A stretch of DNA of 64,000 nucleotides, from positions 3,375,501 to 3,439,500 of the forward strand of contig NC_014365.1 in NCBI RefSeq assembly GCF_000143965.1. The letters are read 5' to 3'. Position numbers and translations under genes: made by a program. Shown one piece after another: positions 43,511 to 52,705 of this stretch. This DNA is from Desulfarculus baarsii DSM 2075. Lineage in GTDB: Bacteria; Desulfobacterota; Desulfarculia; Desulfarculales; Desulfarculaceae. Below the pieces are notes generated by a model. It did no database searches. It was not told the DNA's origin and was given only the letters and a program-made list of their open reading frames with translations. Positions within the stretch are counted from its first letter, which is position 1, and the number at the start of each line of letters is the position of its first letter.

Positions 43511-45076
43511 ATGTACAACGAATTTTTCGGGCTGACCGAAACGCCCTTCGCCATAGAGCCCAACGCCCGCTTCATCGTTTTGACCGACGACTACCGCGAG
43601 GCCCTGGCCACGCTGATCTACGCCATCGAGCAGCAGGAGGGCTGGGCCGCCTTTGTCGGCTCGCCCGGCGTGGGCAAGACGACCCTGATCATCGCCCTGC
43701 TCCAGGAGCTCAGTGAACGCATCGTCCCGGCGGTGATCACCAACCCCCGCCTGGAGCCCATCGATTTCATGAACATGGTCGCCCTGGAGCTGGGGCTCAG
43801 TGGCCCCTTTACCAGCAAGGGCCAGTTTCTGGTGGCCTTCCGGCAGCTTATCCAGCAATGCCGCGCGGCGGGCAAGATCTTGCTGCTGGTCATCGACGAG
43901 GCCCAGTCGATCACCCCCGAACTGCTGGAGGAGATCCGCCTGCTGGCCAACATCGACGACGGCGCACCCAAGGCGCTCAACATCGTCCTGGCCGGCCAGA
44001 TGGAGATGCTCGCCCTGCTGGGCAGGCCCGATTCGGCGGCCCTGCGCCAACGGCTGCGCCATTTCTACACCCTGCGGGCGCTGAGCCTGGACGAAGTGCG
44101 CACCTACATCCGCCACCGCCTGCGGGTGGCCGGCGGCAGCCCGGACATCTTCACCGAGCGGGCGGTGATGCTGGTCCATCAGCACAGCGCGGGCGTGCCC
44201 AGGGTGGTCAACGTGCTCTGCGACGAGGCCATGCTGGTGGCCTTCGCCAAGGGCGTGCGCAAGGTCGACGAGGCCGAGGTGCGCGAAGCCGCCGCCGGCC
44301 TGACCATGCTCTTGGGCGGGGCCACTCCGCTCGAACCGCCCACGGCCGAGCCCCAAGCCCAGGCCGCGCCCCAACCGGCCGAGGCCGCGCCGGCCCAACC
44401 CAGGCCACAAGCCGCGCCGCCCGACGAGCCGCCAGCCCGGCCCAGGCCGCAGGCCGCGCCCCAATCGGCCACGCCGCCACCCGAACCGGGCCGGTCCCGC
44501 CCACGGCCTGCCGCCGAAAGCGCGCCGCCGCCGGCCAGGATGCAGCCGCCCCCCGGCGACATCTGGGCGGCCATGGATCAGGACGACGAACCCGAGCCAA
44601 CGCCGCCGCCCCGGGCCAGGCCGGCCGCCAGCCGCCGCGACAGGCCCGAGCCACGCCCCGAACAAAACGCCAAACGGCCGGCCCAACCCCGGCCCAGGAT
44701 CAAAAGCGCCACGCGGGCCGAACAGACGCCGCCACGTCGAACTGCGGCCGTCCGCTCCGAGCCCGGCGTGCTCGGACGCTTTTTCGGCAGCATGGGCAAG
44801 GACGCCCAGGGCGGTTTCCTGCGGCGGTTGATCATGCTGCTGGCGATCGTGGCGCTGCTGGCGGCGATTTATTGGTTCATGCAAAGCGGCGCGGCCGTGC
44901 GCGTCGGTCGCTTTTTCGCGCCCTATCTGGGCCTGGGCGGCCAAAGCGCCATCCTCATGCCCGAGGATGTCGCCGCCCAGCCGCTTGGCGACTCCGGGGC
45001 CGCCGCCCAACGCCAGCGCCTGGAGGCCTGGGGGCCGGTGGTCACCTACGACGAAAAGGCGGGCCCCAATGGGTAG
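43511..45076 (+). CDS. ExeA/GspA-like AAA ATPase of the XrtA system
   Basis: 521 residues. N-terminal AAA domain with Walker A GSPGVGKTT (Lys56), Walker B ILLLVIDEAQ and sensor FYTLRALSLDEV; matches TIGR03015-like ATPases of exosortase clusters. After about residue 265 comes a long Pro/Ala-rich linker and then a transmembrane segment (about 438-458) and a short periplasmic tail. Probably anchors and powers the assembly machinery. Overlaps the kinase-like gene by eight bases. Confidence 0.88.
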   Translation: MYNEFFGLTETPFAIEPNARFIVLTDDYREALATLIYAIEQQEGWAAFVGSPGVGKTTLIIALLQELSERIVPAVITNPRLEPIDFMNMVALELGLSGPFTSKGQFLVAFRQLIQQCRAAGKILLLVIDEAQSITPELLEEIRLLANIDDGAPKALNIVLAGQMEMLALLGRPDSAALRQRLRHFYTLRALSLDEVRTYIRHRLRVAGGSPDIFTERAVMLVHQHSAGVPRVVNVLCDEAMLVAFAKGVRKVDEAEVREAAAGLTMLLGGATPLEPPTAEPQAQAAPQPAEAAPAQPRPQAAPPDEPPARPRPQAAPQSATPPPEPGRSRPRPAAESAPPPARMQPPPGDIWAAMDQDDEPEPTPPPRARPAASRRDRPEPRPEQNAKRPAQPRPRIKSATRAEQTPPRRTAAVRSEPGVLGRFFGSMGKDAQGGFLRRLIMLLAIVALLAAIYWFMQSGAAVRVGRFFAPYLGLGGQSAILMPEDVAAQPLGDSGAAAQRQRLEAWGPVVTYDEKAGPNG

Positions 45077-46022
45077 GATGGACGACCTGCTGCGCAAGGC
45101 CGGCCACGGCCTCAGCCGGCCCAGCCCCGAGGACGAGGCCAAGCCGCCCCGCTTCACCCGGCCGACGCCGCCGGCCGACGCGCCGCCGCCCCGACGCGAA
45201 CAATCGAGCCAGTTTTGGGACGCGCCGCCGCCGGTGGACGACGACCTCCCGCCCTACGACCCCGATCTGGACGGCCCGCTGGAGGGCGAGGAGGGCCTGC
45301 GCATCGTCGACGCGCCGCCCCAGCGCGAACCGCTCTCCGACGAGGACAAACAGCGCCTGGTCAGCCTGTTCGCGCCGGCCAGCCCCCAGGCCAAGCGCAT
45401 AGACATGCTGCGCTCGCAATTGTTGTACCCCTTTCACGGCGATCCACCGCGCACGATCATGATCACCAGCGCCGCCCCCCGCGAGGGCCGCAGCCTGCTG
45501 ACCACCAACCTGGCCATCAGCTTCGCCCGCGGCCTGCAGGAGTTTGTCCTGGTCATCGACTGCCACCTGGCCGCGCCGGCCATCCACCGCCTGTTGCAGG
45601 TGCCCCTGCGGCCGGGGCTGACCGATTATCTGGAGCACGGCGCGGCCCTGCCCGAGGTCATCCACTGGACGGCCGTGGACAAGCTCTCGGTGATCCCGGC
45701 CGGCCGGCCATCCCAGCGCACCGCCGAGATCCTGGCCACCGACAAGATGGTCGACATGATGTTCGAGCTGCGCGAACGTTACAGCGACCGTTACATCATC
45801 CTCGACACCCCGCCCGTGCAGGAGGTCGACGACCCGGCCGTTTTGGCCCGCGTGGTCGAAGGCATCGTCTTCGTGGCCCTGGGCGGGGTCACCGAGCGCG
45901 ACCAAGTCTTGCGGGCCATGCGCTCGCTGCCCGAGGAAAAGATCGTCGGCATGGTGCTCAACGATCCCCAGGCGGCGGTGCTGGACGCCCCCGCTCTGGC
46001 TGGTTTGTCCGAGACGCTCTGA
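45069..46022 (+). CDS. BY-kinase-like ATPase with altered Walker A
   Basis: 317 residues from ATG 45069 (45078 is possible). Proline- and Asp-rich N-terminal 95 residues precede a MinD/BY-kinase fold: ITSAAPREGRSLLTTNLA, FVLVIDCHLAAPAIHRLL (Walker A') and RYIILDTPPVQE (Walker B). The invariant Walker A lysine is replaced by Arg141, and no tyrosine cluster ends the protein, so kinase activity is doubtful. Fits TIGR03018 by context. It may work as a docking partner for the Wzz protein. Confidence 0.85.
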   Translation: MGRMDDLLRKAGHGLSRPSPEDEAKPPRFTRPTPPADAPPPRREQSSQFWDAPPPVDDDLPPYDPDLDGPLEGEEGLRIVDAPPQREPLSDEDKQRLVSLFAPASPQAKRIDMLRSQLLYPFHGDPPRTIMITSAAPREGRSLLTTNLAISFARGLQEFVLVIDCHLAAPAIHRLLQVPLRPGLTDYLEHGAALPEVIHWTAVDKLSVIPAGRPSQRTAEILATDKMVDMMFELRERYSDRYIILDTPPVQEVDDPAVLARVVEGIVFVALGGVTERDQVLRAMRSLPEEKIVGMVLNDPQAAVLDAPALAGLSETL

Positions 46023-46034
46023 ACGGAGGGGCAT

Positions 46035-47486
46035 ATGCGCATACCGTCCAGCCGGCCCTCGCCCTACCTGGTGGGATTCTTGCTGATCGAGGCCGGCCTG
46101 ATGGCCCTGGGCTCGCTGCTGGCGGTCTATCTGCGCACCGGCGACACCGCCGAGCTGTTCACCTGGCGCTACTCGTGGCACCGGGTGGTGCTGGTGCCGC
46201 TGGTGTTGCAGGTCACGTTCTATTATTCCGACCTGCACAACTTCCGCGTCGCCCACTCGTTCGTCTGGACGGTGATCAGGGTGATCCAGGCCACGGCCCT
46301 GGGCATGCTGGCGCTGGCGGCGATCTACTATTTCGCGCCGCGGCTGTTCCTGGGCCGCGGCGTATTGCTGATGAGCTTTTTCATCATCGCCGGCCTCTGC
46401 ATCGTCTGGCGGGGGCTCTACAAATGGGCCCTTACCCGCGACGTGCTCTCCACGCGCATCATCCTTTTGGGCTCGGGCCACATGGCCGACTGCATCCTCG
46501 AGGAGCTGACCGCCCGCTCCGACAATCCTTACCGCGTGGCCGCCCTGGTCCAGCCCGAATCATTCCCCGAGCGCCGCGAGGACGAACGCTGCTCCGGCCC
46601 GAGCCGCGACGCCGGCCCCAACCTGATGGAATTCTGGGCGCATTTGGTGCGCGCTCCGCTCTACGACGACCCCGGCGAGCTTTTGGGGTTGGTGCGCCAT
46701 CATCAGGCCGACATGATCGTGGTGGCCATGGCCGAACGCCGCCAGCGCACGCCCCTCGAAGAGCTGCTGCGCTGCCGCATGGCCGGGGTGCCCGTGCTCA
46801 CCGGCGAGGACTTTTACGAGCAGATCGCCGGGCGCATCCTGGCCGAGCGCATCAATCCCAGTTGGCTGATCTATTCCACCGGCTTTCGCACCAGCCTGCT
46901 GCGCCTGGCCGCCAAACGCGCCATGGACCTGCTGCTGGCCGCGCTGGGCCTGATCCTCAGCGCGCCGCTGACGCTGCTGGTGGCCCTGGCCGTGCGCCTG
47001 GACAGCAAGGGCCCGATCATCTATCGCCAGGAGCGCGTGGGCCAAAATAACCGCGTTTTCACCATCCTCAAGTTCCGCTCGATGACCGTGGGCGCCGAAG
47101 ACGGCAGCGGCCCGGTCTGGGCCCAGGAAAACGACCCCCGCGTGACCCGCGTCGGGCGGATCATCCGCGTGCTGCGCCTCGACGAGATCCCCCAGATGTG
47201 GAACGTCCTGCGCGGCGACATGAGCTTTGTCGGCCCCCGGCCCGAGCGACCGGTCTTTGTCGAGCAGCTTTCGGCCAAGTTGCCCTATTATCGCCAACGC
47301 CACAATATCAAGCCCGGCATCACCGGCTGGGCCCAGCTCTGCCACCCCTACGGCGCCTCGGTGGCCGCCGCCCTCGAAAAGCTCAACTACGATCTCTATT
47401 ACATCAAGCACACCAACCTGACCCTGGACATCCAGATCATCATCCAGACCGTCAAGGTGATGATCACCGGCGGAGGCGGCCAATGA
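46035..47486 (+). CDS. Exopolysaccharide polyprenyl glycosylphosphotransferase (EpsB/WcaJ-like)
   Basis: 483 residues, ATG with GGAGG upstream. Four N-terminal transmembrane segments, a cytoplasmic Rossmann-like part (GSGHMADCILEEL), then a fifth membrane segment and the bacterial sugar transferase domain: KRAMDLLLAALGLI, IYRQERVGQNNRVFTILKFRSM, LDEIPQMWNVLRGDMSFVGPRPE. It starts glycan assembly by moving a sugar-1-phosphate onto undecaprenyl phosphate. Corresponds to TIGR03013/TIGR03025. Overlaps the exosortase gene by four bases. Confidence 0.95.
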   Translation: MRIPSSRPSPYLVGFLLIEAGLMALGSLLAVYLRTGDTAELFTWRYSWHRVVLVPLVLQVTFYYSDLHNFRVAHSFVWTVIRVIQATALGMLALAAIYYFAPRLFLGRGVLLMSFFIIAGLCIVWRGLYKWALTRDVLSTRIILLGSGHMADCILEELTARSDNPYRVAALVQPESFPERREDERCSGPSRDAGPNLMEFWAHLVRAPLYDDPGELLGLVRHHQADMIVVAMAERRQRTPLEELLRCRMAGVPVLTGEDFYEQIAGRILAERINPSWLIYSTGFRTSLLRLAAKRAMDLLLAALGLILSAPLTLLVALAVRLDSKGPIIYRQERVGQNNRVFTILKFRSMTVGAEDGSGPVWAQENDPRVTRVGRIIRVLRLDEIPQMWNVLRGDMSFVGPRPERPVFVEQLSAKLPYYRQRHNIKPGITGWAQLCHPYGASVAAALEKLNYDLYYIKHTNLTLDIQIIIQTVKVMITGGGGQ

Positions 47487-48337
47487 GCCAACCCGCCGTC
47501 AGGCCGGGCTTTTCCCAGGCCCTTCCCTGGATGCTCTGCGCCGGGGCGCTTATCTGGCTTTATGGGCCGACCTGCCTGGCCATGGCCCGGGTCTGGGCCG
47601 ACGACCCCAACTACTCCCACGGCTTTCTCGTGCCGCTGATCTCGGCCTGGCTGCTGTGGCGCGACCGCCAAGAGTTGGCCCGCCTGGCCGCCGGCCCGGA
47701 CTGGCGGGGCCTGACCCTGGTCATCGCGGCGCTTTTGGTTTATCTGCTGGGCCGGCTGGGCCACGAGCTGTTTTTACAGCGGGCCAGCATGGTTATGCTG
47801 CTGTGGGGGCTGGCTGTCCTGCTGTGGGGCTGGCCGCTGGCCCGGCGGGCGGCCTTCGCCATCTGGTATCTGCTGCTGATGATCCCCTGGCCCTACGTGC
47901 TCTACGACTCGCTGGCCTTTCCGCTGCGCCTGCTGGCCGCCGAACTGGCCGGCGGGGCGCTGCGCCTGCTGGGCCTGCCGGTGCTGGTGGAGGGCAACGT
48001 CATCCATCTGCCCAACATCGTGCTAAACGTCGTCGACGCCTGCTCGGGCATCCGGGGACTGGTCTCGCTGCTGGCCGCCGGGCTGATCGTGGGCCGGCTG
48101 ATGCTGCCAGGCTTCTGGCGACGGTTGATCCTGGCCCTGCTGGCCTTGCCGGCGGCGGTGCTGACCAACGCCGCGCGCATCACCCTGGCCGGCGTGCTGG
48201 CCGAGCGCCTGGGCCCGCAAACCCTGGATGGCCTGATGCACGACGCCGTGGGCTGGCTGGTGTTCATGAGCGCCTTTGGCCTGCTGTGCCTGGCGGCCTG
48301 GCTGCTGGCCCGGCCCGGCCGGAGGGCCGCGCCATGA
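47483..48337 (+). CDS. xrtA: Exosortase (XrtA type)
   Basis: 284 residues from ATG 47483, coupled by ATGA. About eight transmembrane segments with the catalytic set VVDACSGIRGL (Cys187), NAARITLAG (Arg232) and MHDAVGWLVF (His253). It cleaves and transfers PEP-CTERM proteins at the membrane. Its place between the sugar transferase and EpsI is the normal XrtA order. No protein with a PEP-CTERM tail is encoded in the window. Confidence 0.94.
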   Translation: MSQPAVRPGFSQALPWMLCAGALIWLYGPTCLAMARVWADDPNYSHGFLVPLISAWLLWRDRQELARLAAGPDWRGLTLVIAALLVYLLGRLGHELFLQRASMVMLLWGLAVLLWGWPLARRAAFAIWYLLLMIPWPYVLYDSLAFPLRLLAAELAGGALRLLGLPVLVEGNVIHLPNIVLNVVDACSGIRGLVSLLAAGLIVGRLMLPGFWRRLILALLALPAAVLTNAARITLAGVLAERLGPQTLDGLMHDAVGWLVFMSAFGLLCLAAWLLARPGRRAAP

Positions 48338-49014
48338 ACAAGCGGCGTCAAGGGGCCCTGTGGCTGGCGGTGGGCCTGATGTTTTTGACGGCGGCCTTGG
48401 CCGGCCTGGCCGTGCAGGCGCGGCCCACGCCCACGCGCGCGCCGCTGAGCGCGCTGCCCCAGCGCCTGGGCCCGTGGCTCGCCACCGCCGGCGACCAGCG
48501 CCTGGACCAGGCGGCCTTGGCCCTGTTGAACCCCAGCCAGCACCTGCTGCGCTCCTACGCCCAGGGCCAAGACGACTTCTGCGCGGTGTTCGTGGCCTTT
48601 TTCGACAGCCAGCGCGAGGGCCGCATGATCCATTCGCCCCTGCACTGCCTGCCCGGCGAGGGCTGGGTGGTCAGCCGGCGCGAGCGGGTGAGGGTGGACG
48701 GCCCCGGCGGGCCGTGGACGGTCAATCACCTGATCCTGACCCGCGGCCTGGACGAACTGAGCGTGCTCTATTGGTATCAGGGCCGGGGCCGCGTGGCGGC
48801 CAGCGAATACGTCGACCGGGCCAGGCTGATCTGGGACGGCCTGCGCCACGGCCGTAGCGACGGCGCTCTGGCGCGGGTGATCTCGCTGAACCAACCCGCG
48901 CCGGCGGCGGCCCTGGCCATGCAAAAAGCCTTTGCCGCGCGGCTGATCCCCGCCCTGGCGGCGATCCTGCCGGCCGGGCCCGACCAGCCGATCGGGGAGG
49001 GCGACGGGCTTTGA
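48334..49014 (+). CDS. epsI: EpsI-family exosortase-associated protein
   Basis: 226 residues, ATG overlapping the exosortase stop by four bases. One N-terminal membrane segment and an extracytoplasmic domain with VFVAFFDSQREGRMIHSPLHCLPGEGW, the EpsI signature (TIGR02914), and NHLILTRGLDELSVLYWYQ. In many genomes EpsI is fused to the exosortase; here it is separate. Role in sorting or polymer release not settled. Confidence 0.92.
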   Translation: MNKRRQGALWLAVGLMFLTAALAGLAVQARPTPTRAPLSALPQRLGPWLATAGDQRLDQAALALLNPSQHLLRSYAQGQDDFCAVFVAFFDSQREGRMIHSPLHCLPGEGWVVSRRERVRVDGPGGPWTVNHLILTRGLDELSVLYWYQGRGRVAASEYVDRARLIWDGLRHGRSDGALARVISLNQPAPAAALAMQKAFAARLIPALAAILPAGPDQPIGEGDGL

Positions 49015-50270
49015 GTTTTTTCTTCACGCTGCTGTTGACGGCGCTTATCTACATCCGGCCCCAGGAATACGTCGAGGCCATCAAGGGCTGGCCGCTGGTG
49101 GACTACACCGCCGCCGCCTGCCTGGCCGGCGTGTTTCTGGAGGGCGGCTTTGCGGCGGCCAAGCTCAAGCGCTCGCCGGTGCCGGCGATGCTGTTGTTCT
49201 TTTGGATCTGGATTGGCCTGAGCTGGCTGCCCAACGGCTGGCTGGGCGGCGTCACCGGCAAGTTCATCGCCTTTTCGCCGGTGGCCATCAATTGCTATCT
49301 GATCATCCTGACCATCGACTCCTTCGCCAAACTCAAAACATACATATGGACGCTGGTGCTGCTGTGTTCGTTCCTGGTGGCCGAGGCCATGGTGCAGTTC
49401 TACACCGGCGTGGGGCTCACCGGCTCCACGGGCATCCAGCAAAAGGGCGTGGATCAGGCCATCGGCGTGGGCATCTTCGCCGACCCCAACGACCTGGCCC
49501 TCAACATCGTGCCTTTGACGGCCTTTCTGCTGCCGGCCTTTCACCGGGGCCTTATGAGCCGCGGTTGGCTGCCGGGCGTTGTTTTGCTGGCCCCGTTCGT
49601 CAACGCCATCATCCTCACCCGCTCGCGGGGCGGCTTGCTGGGCCTGGCCTCGGTGGCCTGGATGTATCTGCGCAGCCGGGCGGGCATGATCATCGCCGGC
49701 GTGGGCGTGGCCATGGTCCTGGCCCTGATGACCGCCGTGCCCCGCTTCGAGAGCATCGACACCCAGGAATCATCGGCCCGCGCTCGGCTGGACCACTGGG
49801 CTTACGGCCTGAGCCTGTTCAAATCCAGCCCCATCTTCGGCGTGGGCCAGGGCAACTTCATCGACGCCGGCAGCTACACCCACACCGCGCACAATTCGTT
49901 CATCCTGGTGCTGGCCGAGACGGGCTTTGTGGGCGCTTTTTTGTGGGTGGGCATGATCTTCTGTTCGTTCAAACAGTTGCGGGCCATGCGCCTGGACGAC
50001 CGCGCGCCGCCCTGGGTCGAGAATTTTTGCCACTCGATGGAGACGGCCCTGGTGGGCTGGATGACCTGCGCGTTTTTTCTCAGCCAGTCGTTCAAGCCGC
50101 TGCTGTTCATGTTCATGGCCATGGCGGTGGCGGCCATGAACGTGGTGAGCAACATCGGCGCGGAGCAGATCGTGGCCTGGGATGGCAAGCTGGCCCTGAT
50201 CATCGCGGGGCTGACGGTTTTCATGATCATCTTCATGCACTTAGCCGTGCGTTTTTTGTTCAACATGTGA
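49011..50270 (+). CDS. O-antigen ligase-like (exosortase A-associated) membrane protein
   Basis: 419 residues from TTG 49011 with GGGGAGGG upstream, overlapping EpsI by four bases. About eleven transmembrane segments and the Wzy_C/O-ligase loop with RSRGGLLG and SSPIFGVGQGNFIDAGSYTH...HNSFILVLAETG. Matches TIGR03097. It would polymerise or ligate glycan on the outer leaflet. Confidence 0.9.
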   Translation: MSFFFTLLLTALIYIRPQEYVEAIKGWPLVDYTAAACLAGVFLEGGFAAAKLKRSPVPAMLLFFWIWIGLSWLPNGWLGGVTGKFIAFSPVAINCYLIILTIDSFAKLKTYIWTLVLLCSFLVAEAMVQFYTGVGLTGSTGIQQKGVDQAIGVGIFADPNDLALNIVPLTAFLLPAFHRGLMSRGWLPGVVLLAPFVNAIILTRSRGGLLGLASVAWMYLRSRAGMIIAGVGVAMVLALMTAVPRFESIDTQESSARARLDHWAYGLSLFKSSPIFGVGQGNFIDAGSYTHTAHNSFILVLAETGFVGAFLWVGMIFCSFKQLRAMRLDDRAPPWVENFCHSMETALVGWMTCAFFLSQSFKPLLFMFMAMAVAAMNVVSNIGAEQIVAWDGKLALIIAGLTVFMIIFMHLAVRFLFNM

Positions 50271-50294
50271 GGCTGCAATCTTGGCGAGACGATC

Positions 50295-51656
50295 ATGAAC
50301 TACGGCGATTTCTGGTCCAAGGCGCTGTTTCCGTTCTATGAACGGCTGCGCGGCCGGCCCACGCCGGCCATCCAGGCCGTGCTGGCCCAGAGCCAGTTTT
50401 TCAGCGCCGACGAGCTTGCCCGGCGGCAGCGGGCCGATTTGCGGCTTTTGCTGGAGCACGCCAAGGCCAGCACGCCCTTTTACGGCCAGTGGTTCGCCCA
50501 GACGGGCCAGAGCCCGGAACAAATCGCCGAATCGGGCGATCTTTCGGCCCTGCCGCTGGTGGACAAGGCCATGCTCATGGCCCACCCCGATCACTTTCGC
50601 GCCGCGCCCGCGCCGCCGGGCAGCTATCAAAAGCGCACCGGCGGCTCCACCGGTCGGCCGCTGGTTTTTGCCATGGACCCCGGCTCGGACCACTGGCGCA
50701 CGGCGGTCTATCGCCGGGGCTACGGCTGGGCCGGCTGCCGCGAGGGCGATCGTCAGCTATATCTCTGGGGCGGCGACGTGGCCCCGGTCTCGACGGTTTA
50801 TCGTCTGCGCCGCGAGGCCTTTCGCCGCCTGGCCCGCATGCGCTTTCACTCCAGCTTCGGCCTGGGCCCCGACCAACTCGACGCCGTCTTGGCCGACATC
50901 GACCGCTTCAAGCCGCTCTGCGTGGTCGGCTACACCTCGGCCCTGGACGCCCTGGCCCGTCACGCCGCCGCGCGCGGTTGGCGGCCCAAGCGACCGCCAC
51001 GTTCGGTGATCAGCGGCGCCGAGGCCCTGCGGCCCCAGGAGCGCCAGCGCATCGAGCGCGCCCTGGCCGCGCCGGTGTTCGAGACCTACGGCTGCCGCGA
51101 GTTCATGCTCATCGCCGCCCAGTGCCCAGAGCGCCGCGGCCTGCACGTCTCGGCCGAAAACCTCGTCGTCGAGGTGCTGGCCGAGGGCCGGCCGGCCCGG
51201 CCCGGCGAGTTGGGCGAGGTCGTTGTCACCGATCTGCACAATTTTGCCCAGCCCTTTATTCGCTACAAAACCGGCGATCTGGCCCGGCCCGCCGCCGGAC
51301 CTTGCCCCTGCGGCCGCGGCCTGCCCCTGCTGGAGGGCATCGAGGGCCGCATCCTCGACATGATCCGCGCGCCGGGCGGGCGCCTGCTGCCAGGCGAATT
51401 TTTCCCCCATCTGCTGAAAAACTTCGACGCCATCGCCGAGTTTCAGGCCCGCCAGGACAGCCCGGAGCATCTGTTCATCGACGTGGTGCTGCGCCAGGAG
51501 CTGAGCCAGACCGATCGCCAACTGATCCAGCGGGCCCTGGCCGCCGCCGCGCCGGGCTTGGCCGCCGAAATCCGCCCGGTGGAGGCCATCGCGCCCACGC
51601 CGGCCGGCAAACGCCGCGTGACCATCGGTCTGCCGCCGCAAGGGGACCGGCCGTGA
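50295..51656 (+). CDS. CapK/phenylacetate-CoA ligase-like adenylate-forming protein
   Basis: 453 residues. Adenylation signature RTGGSTGRPLVF, ETYGCREFMLIAAQCPE, and RYKTGDLARP...GRILDMIRAPGG; ends with the family-like TPAGKRRVTIG. CapK-type proteins in polysaccharide clusters are thought to activate an acyl or amino acid for glycan modification. The ATG has no strong ribosome site. Coupled to the next gene by GTGA. Confidence 0.88.
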   Translation: MNYGDFWSKALFPFYERLRGRPTPAIQAVLAQSQFFSADELARRQRADLRLLLEHAKASTPFYGQWFAQTGQSPEQIAESGDLSALPLVDKAMLMAHPDHFRAAPAPPGSYQKRTGGSTGRPLVFAMDPGSDHWRTAVYRRGYGWAGCREGDRQLYLWGGDVAPVSTVYRLRREAFRRLARMRFHSSFGLGPDQLDAVLADIDRFKPLCVVGYTSALDALARHAAARGWRPKRPPRSVISGAEALRPQERQRIERALAAPVFETYGCREFMLIAAQCPERRGLHVSAENLVVEVLAEGRPARPGELGEVVVTDLHNFAQPFIRYKTGDLARPAAGPCPCGRGLPLLEGIEGRILDMIRAPGGRLLPGEFFPHLLKNFDAIAEFQARQDSPEHLFIDVVLRQELSQTDRQLIQRALAAAAPGLAAEIRPVEAIAPTPAGKRRVTIGLPPQGDRP

Positions 51657-52705
51657 CGCGGGCCATGGACATCTGGCTGGGGCCCTATCTGCGCCAACGC
51701 CTGCGCCCCCGGCCCCTGCCCGTGGGCCGGCCGCTGCGCCTGTGCCTGGCCGTGGCCGATCACTTCGAGCCCTATTGGGGCCAGGCCTCCCAGGCCACGG
51801 CCCGGGCGCGCCTGGCCGCCTGGGAGGAGCAACTGCCCATCCTGGCCGACGGCCTGGCCGATTGCCGGGGCCAAGCGCCCCAGCACGACTTTTTTTATCC
51901 CATCGAGGATTATCAGCCCTGGCTGCTCGACGGCCTGGCCGCCCTATGCGCCAAGGGCCTGGGCCAAGTGGAGGTGCATTTGCATCACCACGGCCAGAGC
52001 ACGGCCCAGCTCGAAGACATGCTGCTGGCGGCGGCCCAGACCATGCACCAGCGTCACGGCCTGCTGCGCCGCGACCAGCAAGGCCGCATCGCCTACGGCT
52101 TTATCCACGGCAACTGGGCCCTGGACAACTCGCGGCCCGATGGCCAGTGGTGCGGCCGCGACGACGAGATATCCATTCTGGCCCGCACCGGCTGCTACGC
52201 CGATTTCACCATGCCCTCGGCCCCGGACCGCACCCAGACCCGCGCCATCAACGCCATCTACTACGCCACCGACGACCCGGCCCGGCCCAAAAGCCACGAT
52301 CGCGGCGTTCCCGCCCGGGTCGGCCAGGCCCCGGCCGGCGATCTGCTGCTGATCCAGGGCGTGCTGGGCCTGGACTGGCGACGGCGCAAATGGGGCCTGC
52401 TGCCCCGGCTGGAAAACTCCGATCTCAGCGGCGGCAACCCGCCCACGCCGGAACGCGCGCCGCTGTGGTTGCGCCTGGCCCCCTGCGTCGAGGGGGCCGA
52501 GGACGTGCGCTTCATCAAACTGCACTGCCACGGCGCGCCCGAGAAAAATCAGTCCGCCCTGCTGGGCCGGGCCATGCGCGCGCTGCTGGAGCATATGTTG
52601 CGATGGTACAATGATGGGGTGCGTCACAAACTAGCCTTCATGAATTGCTGGGAGATGGCCCAGGCCATCCACGCGTTGGAAAGAGGCGAAAGTCTGTCAT
52701 GGTGA
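51653..52705 (+). CDS. Polysaccharide deacetylase-like protein
   Basis: 350 residues from GTG 51653 (ATG 51665 is an alternative). LCLAVADHFEPYWG at the start, VEVHLHHHGQ, FIHGNWALDN and VRFIKLHCHGA suggest the metal-binding strands of a NodB-like (beta/alpha) barrel. No signal peptide is apparent, which is unusual for a periplasmic deacetylase. Coupled to CapK-like and heparinase-like genes. Confidence 0.7.
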   Translation: MTRAMDIWLGPYLRQRLRPRPLPVGRPLRLCLAVADHFEPYWGQASQATARARLAAWEEQLPILADGLADCRGQAPQHDFFYPIEDYQPWLLDGLAALCAKGLGQVEVHLHHHGQSTAQLEDMLLAAAQTMHQRHGLLRRDQQGRIAYGFIHGNWALDNSRPDGQWCGRDDEISILARTGCYADFTMPSAPDRTQTRAINAIYYATDDPARPKSHDRGVPARVGQAPAGDLLLIQGVLGLDWRRRKWGLLPRLENSDLSGGNPPTPERAPLWLRLAPCVEGAEDVRFIKLHCHGAPEKNQSALLGRAMRALLEHMLRWYNDGVRHKLAFMNCWEMAQAIHALERGESLSW

